NCBI RefSeq assembly: GCF_019393635.1 | Contig: NC_057861.1 | Location: forward strand, 173,839,077-173,903,076 | From: Dromiciops gliroides | Lineage: Eukaryota > Chordata > Mammalia > Microbiotheria > Microbiotheriidae | Direction: 5' to 3' | DNA length: 64,000 nt | The notes under the pieces: model-generated | Told to the model about the DNA's origin: nothing | Databases searched by the model: none | Seen by the model: the letters and a program-made list of their open reading frames with translations, nothing else | In this document: positions 10,433 to 22,079 of the stretch, piece after piece | Numbering within the stretch: position 1 is the stretch's first letter | Layout: every line of letters begins with the position of its first letter | Made by a program: the position numbers and the translations under genes

Positions 10433-13400
10433 ATTGGTTGTTTTGTCTCCACTCAGGGTTTCCCTGGGAACATGAGAATTTCTCATCTTTAGGTCTCCAC
10501 AAAAAAGGTAAAAGGGTTTTTGACTTCCTGCAAAGACTTAGGTTAATGAGACATTGAATGCAGGATTCATTTAATATTTTGTGTGTGCATACACATGTAT
10601 AATATATGGAATATATATTTTTGTATGTGTACATATATGCATGTATACATATTACATATATGTAATAAAATTCCAGTGAATCAAACCCAAGCATTTAAAA
10701 AGTCAACTCCCTTTTCCTCTCTGGGAGATATACCAGAGAAGGCCCAAGAACTTAAACATACTTCAAAATCTCTGGTAGTATTCTGGCAGCCCCACTTCCC
10801 TCCCTTGCAAGGGAAAAAAACTTGGATTGCTGGGAAATCAAACAACTCACGCCTATAGAGAGTTCAACTTCCACCTAGGCCTGTACAGTTGCCCAAAGCT
10901 TATAATAACCACTCTTAGAAAGGACAGAATTCAGAGTAGTTCAGAAGCTGTCCTCCCTCCCCACAGGGGTTGACACATTCCACATAACTCAGTTACAGTG
11001 AATGATAAGATTCAGGTTTGTTTCTCTTTCCTCTGAGTGATTCTACGAATGTTTGGTCCTAGGCTCTGACTCTCATAGTTGCCTGTTTGAAACAGGTCCT
11101 TGGTGAATCTAGGTAATTGTCTCCTTGATTCAAGTACTCTTTTGAAACTCCATTTCTGCTATAACATTGCTGTTGGTTCACACTCCTACAGTTTCCAGCT
11201 TGTACCAGGAACTCCTCACCACTGTGCCACTGCCTCATTCTACTGGAATCCCTGGAATCATATGGTTCCCTGAAGGGGCCAAACAGATGCACAGTACTCC
11301 ATCCAGAAAACCAACTTCATGTCCATGCATAACCTTTCTGTTCACTTTGAATTACTTTTCCCTACAGATCTCCAGTCTCTGGAGTCCCCTTTGAAAATCC
11401 AAAGGTGAATAAATTATCCATGAATTGCATCATCAACATTGTCCCAATGGGACAATACATACCCAGAATGGAAAAGGTGAGTTCACAATTTGTCAAAGAG
11501 CTGACCTTGGTTAGTTAATTTCATACCCGGTTCAAGAGATAATAAATGGGAGGTAGTAGGAATCACTCATTGGCTTCTCCTTAGGTATGTCTGCTGTAGC
11601 AAACTAAATGGCAGATTATAGCTGAAATAACTCATATTTTGTAAAGCATTTTAAAATTTCTTTGGTACTTTTCTTTCAATAACACTGCTGAAAGTATTAT
11701 TATTTCCATTAAAATATAAAGACATTGAAGAACATAAAAGTTTAATGACCTTCTCATGGGTGGTTTATAGAAGAAAGAACACTGGATTTTTAAAAGACCT
11801 GTGGTTGAAATCCAGCTCTGTTCCTAGCCAGCTACATTACCTTGGGCAAGTCATTTTATTTCTCTTAATGTTAGTTTCCTTATCTATAAAATGTCAGTCA
11901 ACTAAGGGATCTCTAACACCCCATCCAACTCTAAATCTAGATCATATTATGAGTGACAGTTGTGACATTTCAAGCCTCTGGGATGTGTGACTGAAGGGTT
12001 GCTTTCCTTAAGGGCACATACAAGAAGACAGCATGTCACTGTATTAATTATCCAGAGAGAGGGGGCAATATCTGAGCAGTCTGCCAGGTGGTACTATACT
12101 TAATCCATAAGCCCTGTGGTTTTATTGCTTTATCTCTTGGTGCACAAGATAACATTCCCAAGAGGTTGCAGTATCTATGCTGGCCACAAGATGGGGATTA
12201 GTCTATAAATACCTAGATTGTTTCCCTCACCCCCAAATAGCAGTAAGAAATTTTAATAGAACCCCAAATGGCTCAGTCCAAATTCAATGAAAGGGATGAA
12301 ATGGAAATTAGCTCAAAATATTAAAATATGAAATGTAATATCTGTACTTTACTCAAAAGCCTCTACTCCGTCTAACATCTCTCTCTTAATTCATGGTTTA
12401 CTGCATTCAGTGGATTCAGAGACAGCTTAGTGTAATCACATAGTTTATTGCACACAGAATAAAGTGAAAAAGAAATAGATTAAGTGCTCCTATACAAAGG
12501 CAGCCTGTAAAAGCCATCTCCTAAACCTCCTCCTGGTTGCCCTCTCAGGTCTTCAGGAATGGCCAGGAAGGATCCTAAACATATATACCCATGGCCTTTA
12601 GGAAAGGAATAAGGGAAGAAAGCATCCTCATCCCACAATGAGAGATCACAGACTAGAAATGAGGGAAAGCAAGGAAGATGCTGAGGCAAATCAATATACC
12701 ATCAGCTGAAAAGGATTCACAATTCCTGACAGTGTCTGGATTGATCATCCTTATGATTATTGGTCCCTGACTCTGCTCTATAATTAGGACCCCTCCCATA
12801 GTGATGATCTCTGCTTACCTAATTCTCAGGATGGTTTTCAGGCAGTGTTGATTATGGTCTGTATCCTTCTGTATGTGGTTCCAGTCATTGGCTTCTTGTG
12901 TTTCTGGAAGCAGTATCCATAACACTAGCCACTTTTGTTCCTCTTGTAGAAGCTCAGGAGAACCAAGATCAGTGAGAGGAATAGAGGAAAAGACCATGGA
13001 CATTGCAATGTACAGGTTGATTCTCCCTTTCCTGTTGAATGGCTTCCTGCCCCAGATTATGGTTCTTAGACAAAGAAAGAGAAAGTGAATTTCCATGCAG
13101 AATTATCAGAAATTGCTCTGCCAGTCTTTTTCTCTCATTATGAATCATCTCTCAAGGCTCAGGGAAAAACAATAATTCAAAGAGATGAAAGGACAAGCAA
13201 AGGCATAGATTGCACTATTACCATTCCAGGATCCTGAATGTCAGATTTAGAACTTAAACTTCAGCCTTTCAGGTGTTTAGCCTAATTAAAGCAAGCCAAG
13301 TCTGCTTTCAATTATAACAAGTGAAAAATGAAAAAATGAAATTAAGAGGACTTCAATTTTAAGTCAAAGTAATAAGTAGTTAAGGCAGAAAAAACAGTAA

Positions 13401-13514
13401 CAAATTTGAAAACAATTTACATATAAATTTGAAAAAAAGTGTCAACATACACCCATCACTAAAATCTGTCTGCAAGTGGCATGGAGGTGACTGAGAATTC
13501 TCAAAGGCTTTGCC
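10433..13514. other. No gene recognised
   Basis: Apart from the MIR-like SINE at 11,760 this holds unique sequence, with a TA/TG-rich stretch at 10,580-10,670. At 12,840-12,910 a broken frame gives a hydrophobic run (ILLYVVPVIGFLCFW) with stops nearby; I cannot tie it to a gene. Confidence 0.5.
11760..11945 (+). repeat. MIR-like SINE
   Basis: ggttgaaatccagctctg, cttgggcaagtca, tagtttccttatctataaaa and catccaactctaaatct. Confidence 0.65.
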
Positions 13515-13592
13515 AGTTGAACTTTATGTATTTAAAAATATTTGCCAGACTATCAAAGGGGTCCATGACACAAAAAAGGTTAAGAATCCCTT
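13515..13592. mobile_element. hAT-Charlie-like MITE fragment
   Basis: Text aaaggggtccatgacac followed by aaggttaagaatcccttg is one end of the same MITE family as at 35,343, in opposite orientation. The other end is missing. Confidence 0.5.
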
Positions 13593-13633
13593 GATTGGAT
13601 GGTCTTGAAGGTCCCTTCCATTTCTGAAATTCT

Positions 13634-13785
13634 TTTTTTTTTTTTTGCCAGTCAATGGGGGTTAAGTGACTTGCCCAGGGTCACACAGCTAGTAAGTGTC
13701 AAGTGTCTGAGGCCGGATTTGAACTCAAGTACTCCTGAATCCAGGGTCGGTGCTTTATCCACTGTTCCACTTAGCTGCCACCCAC
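13634..13785 (-). repeat. MAR1/WSINE1-like SINE
   Basis: Reverse copy flanked by an exact 12-bp duplication ttctgaaattct (13,622-13,633 and 13,786-13,797). Confidence 0.95.
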
Positions 13786-13797
13786 TTCTGAAATTCT

Positions 13798-15289
13798 AAT
13801 TCCATGATTCCTATGGAAAATATTTTATTTGTTATGATTCATTATAATATGTCTTCCCATAAGGTATTTTAGTAAAGAGCGGAGATCCCCTGCCTTAGAC
13901 ACACACATTTTGCGACACATTTTGGCCATGTCTTGCTCTTTAGGGACAGTTCAACCCATTATCTTATTTTTTGATATCAAGAGAGAATTTGATCTCAAGG
14001 GGGTTGGGAGATATATGTGATGAAGAATAGAAGGCTAAGCCCTTTGAGTACATGAGAGAATGAAAACTGTGTATTTCTTCTTTTTGGAAAAATCCCAATA
14101 TCTTAAGAGTAAAACATGGCAGTGTCTAGGAGAAAGGAATGAAAAGAGAATGAAATCTATAAAGGCATGTGACTAGGCATCTTGAAATGAAAAGTAGCTT
14201 TCAGAACCTGGTTAATGTGTTACTTCATTAAGACCTTCAAAGAGAAATAGAAATATTAAGTGATACTGAATAGAATTGAAATCCCCTTACATTTAAGATC
14301 ATCTATACAGGACACATGTTTCCTCATCCCCATGTGGTACATACTGTAAATATTAACATATTATGATGTTATTTTTGATCTCTTATATGAAAAACATTTT
14401 TCAATATGTTCACTTAAATATACACAAAATGACCTTTATGGTTTATCTGAAAGTTGTTGTTACTTTTTCTCTCCCACAGAGTCTATATAAGAAAAGGAGA
14501 CAAAAGATATCTGTGTAAATATCAAATATAATTCTCATTTTATTTCAACTTCCTGCTCCCTGCCCCCGCAATATTCATTTGCAAAAAAAGCCTGGAAGAT
14601 GTATTTCCAAACCATTTTTCAGGTTCAAATGTGGAACACTTTTTTTCTTGAGTTTTCTATTAATTTCCTATTTTTAGATATGACAAGACTGACAAAGGGT
14701 GGTGACTTTTTTATCACAGCAACTCTGAAATAAAATATACTAAAGCACAGAGAGGTTGTGATTTGTGTCAGTGTAGGGAGTTAATATTATCACTGGTGAA
14801 ATTATAGATTCTTGAAATATTGAAGTCCTCTTATCCGTTTACTCATTCTCATCTACAGTCTCTATATAAGGCATACTCTATGAAATGTTGACTCAGCCAA
14901 TATTGTCTCACAATTGTATGATGAATACATTATAACCAAAGCCAACCCTAAAGCATTTAGGACCCAGCTATAATTCCTTTGGAAGGAGGCTTGACCTCTG
15001 AATGCCCAAACTGTATAATATGGATATACCAGGATTCCTGATGTTTCTGCTACCATTGATTTGGAGTAGCCTCCTTTGACTGACTGTCTAACCAGCAGCT
15101 TTTAAAATGGTCAAACTGAGAGTCCCTCTTCCCTGTATGCTTTTTCCTACTGCTTCCAGAGGGTTCAACTTACAAATACCTCACCCACAATATGAGTTCC
15201 ATGAATTGACGCAGGAGTAGGGATACCTTACCCTATTCCCCTCTCTGTTTTTCTCTTTTATTTGTCCTTCCCAGTTTCAGGTTCCAGCA
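13798..15289. other. No gene recognised
   Basis: AT-rich intergenic DNA, nothing identifiable. Confidence 0.55.
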
Positions 15290-15763
15290 GAGAATCCTAG
15301 AAACCCTGGAGTTCAAGTCTTCAAGACCTTGGAGAGCTAGAATGCCAGGCAGGATGTTGCAGCCAGCCAGCCCTGCAAAGAAGCCTCGGTGCCTGGGTCT
15401 TAGGCTCAAGTAGGGGTTTTGGACTTGGAATTTAAGACTGGGCTCTATAAGAATGGAGCTAAACTATGGACCTAATCCCTTTCTTTTTTTCCAGAGACTG
15501 AGATATGGTGGGGTTAGGGGAAAAGGAATTCCTCCCAAGTGTTGAGGTAGTGAGTTTGTAAATTTGTTATTAAACCTTTTGAATTAAATATTCCTTTGTT
15601 AAAACTAATCAAACTGTTACTAATTAAATGGAACTAGGATAAAGAGGAGGACCCACTATACTTGGGGAACACCATTGGTAGGGGTTGGCGCCATTGACAG
15701 AGAGTTAAACTCCATTCCCCTTAAGGGTATAGGAGAACCCTAGAGGAGAGGTGAAATATAACA
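15290..15763 (+). repeat. Putative old LTR, second copy
   Basis: Diverged partner of the sequence at 34,040-34,522; shares ggggttttggacttggaa, ggagctaaactatgg, ccagagactgagat and the terminal gagaggtgaaatataaca. Confidence 0.45.
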
Positions 15764-17392
15764 TATCTGACCTTCAAGCAGTGGGACCTAGGATAGTCAG
15801 TGTTACCCTTTTATGACTGGTAGGCTGTCTTCTTTGCCTTTTCCTTAAAAAGTAACTACTCCACTTCTCTGTTTAATAAAGTATTGTAGGTCTGGCCAAT
15901 CAGAAGAAGTTTTCTGGACTGTCCTCGGATAGTACCAGTGAATTGCATGCAATCTACCTGGCAGAATGCTATCTCCACCCTTTGGGATTCCCCTTCGCAG
16001 AATTTCTAGCCAACAGATACTGCTGGGGACCTGGACACAGAATGATGACTGCCCAAAGGCAATTGCTACCTTCTTTTACTAGGTGCCATTATTGGGCTCG
16101 GTTATACATATGTACATCAGAGCTGAGGATCTACTGAAGGGGCTAAGGGAATGGGGGCAGGAAGGGTGTGAAATTGTATTTGATGAAGCCACTGAACTAT
16201 GACTAACAGCACTGTGCCTACTGAACTATGACTAACCCAGAGACCACTACTGAATGGAGAGGATTGTGGGGAAATTCACCTTCCTCCAGTTCCTAAATAA
16301 GATATTCCCAGGTTTTTAGGACAGTACAAATTATAGGGAAGAATTTGAGGAACAGTGTTGCCATTTTAAAGCTTACATAATCTCTGGTCTCTATACCTTG
16401 TATAAATTTTGGTCACCCAGGACTGTACTCTTCCTTTATAACATTGTTCCTGTGCAATTAACTCTCCCCCTATTTTTGTTTCACCTGATTTAGGGAATTA
16501 ATGTGTTAGGATAGTTGTCTACAGAGTAGAGGGATAAATATAACCCCAGAGGGAAGGTGAGAACCATCAGAATTCTCTGCAGTTTGAAGAACACTGAAAT
16601 AAAAATATGTGGGCCAACAAATAATAGGTTAGAGAATAATTTCTTGGTCTGAATAACATAACGTAGCATTCAGGCAATAATAAAGCATTTTACAAAGGTA
16701 CTGGACCTTTTTTTTTCAATGAGAAATATAGTTTTCCTATCCTAAAGCATATCTGTGTCTGCTGGCAAGCAAGTACAGGTAATTGCCTCCAGGTGTTTGC
16801 CTGCAGGAAGTCATTGAAATTCAATGTAAGTAATGGCAGTTTCTTCAGCAGCAAAAACTAACCTGCAGGAACCTTGTAGGCACAGGCATATTTTAGAATA
16901 GAAATGGTATACTCAACCACAAAACAGCTGAAAGGCCATAGGCCAAAGGCCCTGTTTAACAGGTGACAGGTTAACATAAGCAAGAATGAGAGATATGCGT
17001 AATAATAAGTCTGGTTTAGAATTTAGAAGGCAAGGAATTTATTGTTGGCTTAAAAAATAATTCAATGCTTAAAAAAAACTCTTCTCTTTTTATCGATTTT
17101 TAAAAATATGTCTACTCATACAATGCCAATAAGTCACAAACATGTTTTTTTCCACACAGGTCTGAATTCTTTGAAAAATATGCATTTCAAAAATGCATAT
17201 TTTTAGTGTAGATGTTGAGCAGAAATCATACCCTATTTTAAAAATACTCTGCATTTTTCCTTAACTTTTCAAAAAATTATGTACTTAGTACTTCAGTGGA
17301 TCTTTGATCTTATAACTGTTAATAACCATCAGCAAAAACAAATAAATAAATGTAAAAAAGGAATAAAATCTTACCTAAAACTCTAGGCATTT
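15764..17392. other. No gene recognised
   Basis: Intergenic sequence up to the left target duplication of the LTR element. Confidence 0.55.
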
Positions 17393-17396
17393 AAGA

Positions 17397-17769
17397 TGTA
17401 ACGATTGGAATAACGCCACCTGCTGGATACTTACTGTAGAAGAGTTCTGCCCATGAAGCGAAGGTCTTTGAGGGCAAGACCAGGAGTCTTTTCTTTGGCG
17501 GGGAGGAAGTGACGCAGACTAGTGGGAGGAGGAAGGAAGAGACTGGCGCTGAGTCTCGGGCTCTTTCCTTTGGACTCTGGTGGAGAGCGGAGCTAGAAAT
17601 GTGCTCTCCCTTTAATAGCTAGGAATTTAGGCCTTTTTCTCTCTCTTTACCAAATTCTTATTCTCCTTAATAAATGCTTAAAAGTCTAACTCTTGCTAAA
17701 GCTTATAATTTATTGGCGACCACTCATTAGATATTTTAGACAGTTTAGCTAGAATTTTAGCCCTTAACA
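17397..17769 (+). repeat. 5' LTR
   Basis: TG...CA bounded, 373 bp. The polyadenylation signal AATAAA lies at 17,669-17,674. There is no clear TATA box; the GC-richer stretch around 17,480-17,600 may hold the promoter. It matches the 3' LTR base for base in my reading. Confidence 0.95.
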
Positions 17770-17771
17770 GA

Positions 17772-17789
17772 TGGCTGACCACGAAGAGG
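17772..17789 (+). other. Candidate primer binding site
   Basis: Starts with TGG two bases after the 5' LTR (tggctgaccacgaagagg), as expected for pairing to a tRNA 3' CCA end. I do not assign the tRNA species. A similar ttggcgaccac occurs inside the LTR near its 3' end (about 17,713). Confidence 0.55.
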
Positions 17790-17903
17790 AAAGCTAACCC
17801 TCAGTCTTCTGATCTGCTGGTTGGGTAAGAAATTTCCCCTCCCTCTCCCTTTAACTGCTAAGTACTGGTGTACTGGCTGTGTTTTTCCTTTAAATTTTTT
17901 CGA

Positions 17904-18782
17904 ATGGACCTTTTAAACTCCCTAATTACCCTATTTTTGATTTTAGTCTGTTTAACCAGACAAATGGGAGATAAGATCATGTTAATGCTTTGTTTTTGTG
18001 GATTTTCTATTTTTCTTTTTATTTTTGTTAAAAGAGCCAGCAACTTACTCACACAAGGAAATATCTCTCCCTCTCCCAACCATGCTTTTTCAGAGAAACC
18101 TGAAGAGATTCCTGCAGCTTTTCCCAGTTCTAACACTAATTGTTGCTCTAATTTTGCATGCCTGGAGGCAATGACCCACCCTCTAGAAGCTTTTAATCCC
18201 CTAGCACCTGGAGGCAAAGTGGGGGAAGAGGAATCCAGGCCTGAGTTCAAAATCAAGTCTGATTCAAATTGCGCTGGTCCCTCCCCTCCTCTCCAGACCC
18301 CACCCTCTACTCCTCCCATGGCCAAGCCCATTGCTTCCCCAGCCCGGGAAGTCCAAAGATCTAATGCTCATGCGCAACTTTCTCTAACTACATTTGCAGC
18401 TTCAGGCTCAGCCCTTCCCCAGCCTGGCTGTGCTTTTGAGACAATCTTAGAAAACTCTTTAAATTCCAGATATGCTCGTTTTGTTCATAATTTTGCTAAC
18501 CTGCTTTTGTCTTTAATTAGTAATCTTATAAAGCGTTTGTATGGTGAAAAGCCCGACAGACAATATAGAGGGGTTAAAGAAGAAAAACTTAAGCTGAATA
18601 AGAATGACAATCATCACCATAGTTCAAGACTCCGCTTCTTTTGCCATGGAAGGGTACATATTTTACAGAAATGTAGAAGTAAGCAGCAAGGTATTGATAT
18701 GAGTATTGGGGATTTTAGATATCGGAATCAAAAGTGTTCTGAATTCACTCAGATTATTAATGTCAGTTCAGAGGTTACATAG
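17904..18782 (+). CDS. Gag-like open frame of the LTR element (292 codons, capsid region apparently absent)
   Basis: From the first ATG the frame is intact for 292 codons; the frame is open upstream to 17,868 but only with a GTG. Two hydrophobic segments (residues about 4-19 and 26-42) give a membrane or signal-anchor N-terminus, unlike a plain myristoylated matrix. A Pro/Ser-rich middle (about 100-155) recalls the linker between matrix and capsid. Near the C-terminus (about 250-265) CHGRVHILQKC fits the C-x4-H-x4-C half of a retroviral CCHC nucleocapsid knuckle, but the expected first Cys is Arg and the Gly before the His is Val. I see no capsid major homology region. Most likely an internally deleted gag with a new leader. 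It could also be a non-gag accessory frame. A database search is needed. Confidence 0.5.
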   Translation: MDLLNSLITLFLILVCLTRQMGDKIMLMLCFCGFSIFLFIFVKRASNLLTQGNISPSPNHAFSEKPEEIPAAFPSSNTNCCSNFACLEAMTHPLEAFNPLAPGGKVGEEESRPEFKIKSDSNCAGPSPPLQTPPSTPPMAKPIASPAREVQRSNAHAQLSLTTFAASGSALPQPGCAFETILENSLNSRYARFVHNFANLLLSLISNLIKRLYGEKPDRQYRGVKEEKLKLNKNDNHHHSSRLRFFCHGRVHILQKCRSKQQGIDMSIGDFRYRNQKCSEFTQIINVSSEVT

Positions 18783-20773
18783 GATTTCTATGCTATTACA
18801 TCTACATTTTGAAATTAATGGTATGGGTTTATTTTCATAGAGATTTTCATGCTTTTGAGATTGTGTTTTATACTTAGTTTTTAAAACAAGGAGAATATTT
18901 GTAAAAGCTTTTTATAGTCATGTGATCAAGTTTATATTTTATAATACTCTTATTGATATTAAGTTCATATTCATTTAGACTTCCTTAGTTTGAATTTCAT
19001 TGTCTTTTATTGTTCCATGTGTATTTTCTTCTATTCATTTGTCTATCTAATTTTGAAACATTGCAAGATGGTTTTGATTTTATTATACAATGTTAATTCT
19101 GGGAGTATTGTGCTCCCATATTCTGAGTTGTTTGTTTTTGTTATTTTTTCTCAACTGATTATTTGATCAAACTCTTTAAAGCATTTCCGTGGCAAATTGG
19201 TTGCCATGGCAAGTGTAAATTGATTCTAGAAGTATTATTTTTGATAAGCATATTCCCAAAAAAAAAAAAAAAGAGGGGAACATTTGTAAAAGTTTTCTAT
19301 TTTCAAAAAAAAAAAGTTCTTTGAGATTCTGTTGTGCTTTAACTTATATTTAAATATGTTCAGATTTTTCACAAAAGTAATTGTATACTAAGTAAAAAAG
19401 GGTATTATTTGAAATTGTTGCATAATTATATATTGTGTTCTGAGTCAAGATGTATTCACATTTTTTGCAATCATTTATTATCCTCAATTTTTAAATCCAT
19501 ATGAGACTTGGATTATGGGAACTTATCATTTAAGACACTAATTACCTTTATTCTGAGTTATCAGATGCCAGTTGGCCAAGGTGCCATCCAATCACAAGAG
19601 GAATACATGCAAGAGCAGACACTGAACTGTCACATGAGGGGAGACATGCATGAAGTCAAGGTATGGCCGAGGGAACGGCTTTTGACAAATGTTGAGGTTG
19701 GATTCTCTTGGTTTAATATTTTATTTTATTTTTCCCCACAATATTGTACAGATGGCTGGAAGTATTCATCCCACCCATCTCACTTCTACACCTGGCTTCC
19801 ATGCTCCCTCCTATATGCCTGATGCCATGGACATCTCAGTCCCATGCATCTGATTAAGTCTGACTCAGTTTCTTCCAATATGTTCGGTGGCATGGACATA
19901 TATTCCATCCACCTATTTTAAGCCTGGCATACTGTATGGGCAGTACATATTGCTCAAGTGTGGGAATGCTCATATCCCATCATTTCTCTGTTCTTTTATG
20001 GTAACCCCCATAATTATCTCAGGTGTCATGATAAATACAGTGTTGAATTTGGCCTTGACACCTGTTACCAATTATATTAGATTTTTTAATTTCTCATAAT
20101 GGCATGAGGATAATTAGGCAGATGATGCAAAAAGTGATGAAACAAAGATAAAAATTATTTTTAAAAATTAATATCGCAGCAATTGTCTTCTCAAATACCC
20201 TCCATAAGGGGGGACTATAGTAATATTATAATTTTAAAGAATGTTTCAATTTTTGTTTTATTATATGTTTCATGTGTAACAACTAAGATTCTGTATTCCC
20301 TTAGACATGTTTTTGAGAACTTTCATTGTTTGATTTGATTATTGACAAAGCTATTTTAAAGTTGTGTTAAGCTCAATTTTGTAGGAAGTTTTCCTGGCTG
20401 ATTACCAGCATCCACACATCAACCCCTGAAAAGACTTCCATTCCACGACTACACCTAGAGGACATCTGAGAAAAGACTTTCAGAGACTTTAAATGAACAG
20501 TTTTGATTTGTTGTTTTTGTTGTGTTTTTTTTTCTCTTTCTGTTATAATATACACCATCTGTAACATGTATTCTCTGCAGAGGCCCTCCCTTTGCAAGAC
20601 CAATGTCAAAGCGTCGGTTCATGAGGACAAAAAAAAAAATCACCCCTCTGGACAAAACTTTCCTCTCTTCCTTTTCTATATTGTTGTTCACATATTATTA
20701 GTTAGCAATAGTTATTATATTCTTTTTACTGTTCCGTCAAGGAAACATTTTCTTGAGGAACAACAGGGGGGAC
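18783..20773 (+). other. Non-coding interior of the LTR element
   Basis: About 2 kb, AT-rich, with stops in all frames and only short open frames (the longest about 104 codons, at 19,508). No pol or env motif is recognisable. It holds A-runs near 19,260 and 19,306 and a second polypurine-like motif at 20,206. It may be decayed pol/env or captured unrelated DNA. Confidence 0.6.
20765..20773 (+). other. Polypurine tract
   Basis: A run of six G flanked by A directly before the 3' LTR, the expected plus-strand primer site. A second AAGGGGGGACT lies at 20,206-20,216. Confidence 0.7.
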
Positions 20774-21146
20774 TGTAACGATTGGAATAACGCCACCTGC
20801 TGGATACTTACTGTAGAAGAGTTCTGCCCATGAAGCGAAGGTCTTTGAGGGCAAGACCAGGAGTCTTTTCTTTGGCGGGGAGGAAGTGACGCAGACTAGT
20901 GGGAGGAGGAAGGAAGAGACTGGCGCTGAGTCTCGGGCTCTTTCCTTTGGACTCTGGTGGAGAGCGGAGCTAGAAATGTGCTCTCCCTTTAATAGCTAGG
21001 AATTTAGGCCTTTTTCTCTCTCTTTACCAAATTCTTATTCTCCTTAATAAATGCTTAAAAGTCTAACTCTTGCTAAAGCTTATAATTTATTGGCGACCAC
21101 TCATTAGATATTTTAGACAGTTTAGCTAGAATTTTAGCCCTTAACA
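20774..21146 (+). repeat. 3' LTR
   Basis: Same length and sequence as the 5' LTR, with AATAAA at 21,046-21,051. Followed directly by the right copy of the AAGA target duplication. Confidence 0.95.
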
Positions 21147-21254
21147 AAGAAGTGAACCCAGATGAATAAGCAGACAAACAAATATGCTTTTGTTTTCTGT
21201 CCTCTTCAAGAGTCTGTCTCAAGTTCTTGCTGTCTGGTTTTGTTTTCTTCATTC

Positions 21255-21420
21255 ATTCCTTCATTCGTTCCTTCCTTCCTACCTTCCTTCCTTTCTACCA
21301 CTCTCTTCCTCCTTTCTCCCTCCCTACCTCTCCCTCTTCTTCCCTCCCTCTCTCTCTTCACTCCTCCCTCCCTCCATTCCTTCTCTCCTTCCTCTTTCCC
21401 TCCTTTCATTCTGTCAAAGG
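21255..21420 (+). repeat. CCTT/CCCT polypyrimidine tract
   Basis: About 165 bases that are almost purely pyrimidine on the plus strand, just downstream of the LTR element. Confidence 0.9.
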
Positions 21421-21487
21421 GGGGTTTGTGGTGGTCCTTAGGTATTCCCCAATAATTATACTCTTGTACACAGTCCAGTTAGAATTT

Positions 21488-21531
21488 TTTTTTAATTTTT
21501 TTATTTTTTAGGTGAGGCAATTGGGGTTAAG
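21488..21531 (-). repeat. Extremely 5'-truncated SINE insertion
   Basis: Only a T-rich tail and the last bases of the SINE body (ggtgaggcaattggggttaa) lie between exact 12-bp duplications cagttagaattt (21,476-21,487 and 21,532-21,543). Confidence 0.85.
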
Positions 21532-21543
21532 CAGTTAGAATTT

Positions 21544-22079
21544 AAGTGATCTTTTATTTGGTTCTAGGAAAGTGACTGAGTGGGAAGTCAAAGACTTCAC
21601 CCCTCAGTGAGGAAGGCTTAGAAACATTCTCCTCCTCAAACAGAGGGAAGGCAAAAGCTTTTATAGAGGATAGATGGGGTGTCCAATTGAAAACTAGAAA
21701 GTTCCCTTTTGGGGTGGGATGGGAAAAGATTGGATGCTTTTGATATTCCTGAGAGTCCAGGGGGATTTTTTTGAAATGATGGTCGTGACCTTTGGGGTTA
21801 TGTCTGTCTCCTGGCTCCAGTCTGGTAATAGCCATACCTAATTGACTTTCCTGCTATAGAATTTTATCTCCCCTTACTTCTTACATCTGTTCTGATATCT
21901 AGTTGGTCAATCTAAGGTCTAATAGTCCCTTGATTCCTAGATATGTCTCTCTTGTTATCTGGTCATCTTTGGTTTTGCTTCTCACAGGAGAAACTTTTGA
22001 TTTATCCTAAGCCCCAGGTCAATCCCTTCCTTTTTTCTTTCTTTTTTTCTTCCTTTCCCCCTCTTTACTTCCTTTCTTC
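21544..22079. other. No gene; possible old LTR remnant
   Basis: gcaaaagcttttatagagga and nearby text resemble the polyadenylation end of a reversed LTR, but boundaries are absent. Confidence 0.3.

Larger units (their letters stand above)
17397..21146 (+). mobile_element. Complete short endogenous retrovirus-like element, probably non-autonomous
   Basis: Two 373-bp direct repeats (17,397-17,769 and 20,774-21,146) that I read as identical begin TGTAACG and end TTAACA. They are flanked by the 4-bp duplication AAGA (17,393-17,396 and 21,147-21,150), as class I (gamma-like) retroviral integrases leave. A primer-binding-site candidate follows the 5' LTR and a polypurine tract precedes the 3' LTR. 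The 3.0-kb interior is far shorter than a full retrovirus (about 7-8 kb) and has one substantial open frame (17,904-18,782). I see no protease, reverse transcriptase, integrase or envelope motifs. Identical LTRs imply recent insertion, and the lack of pol implies mobilisation by another element's proteins. It lies about 27 kb upstream of the HIVEP1 CpG island, in the same orientation as the gene. Confidence 0.93.

Noticed and set aside
12815..13096. Overlapping open frames on both strands near a hydrophobic run, considered as an exon of a membrane protein
   Set aside because: Stops interrupt the hydrophobic frame, no family motif is visible and there are no convincing splice sites.
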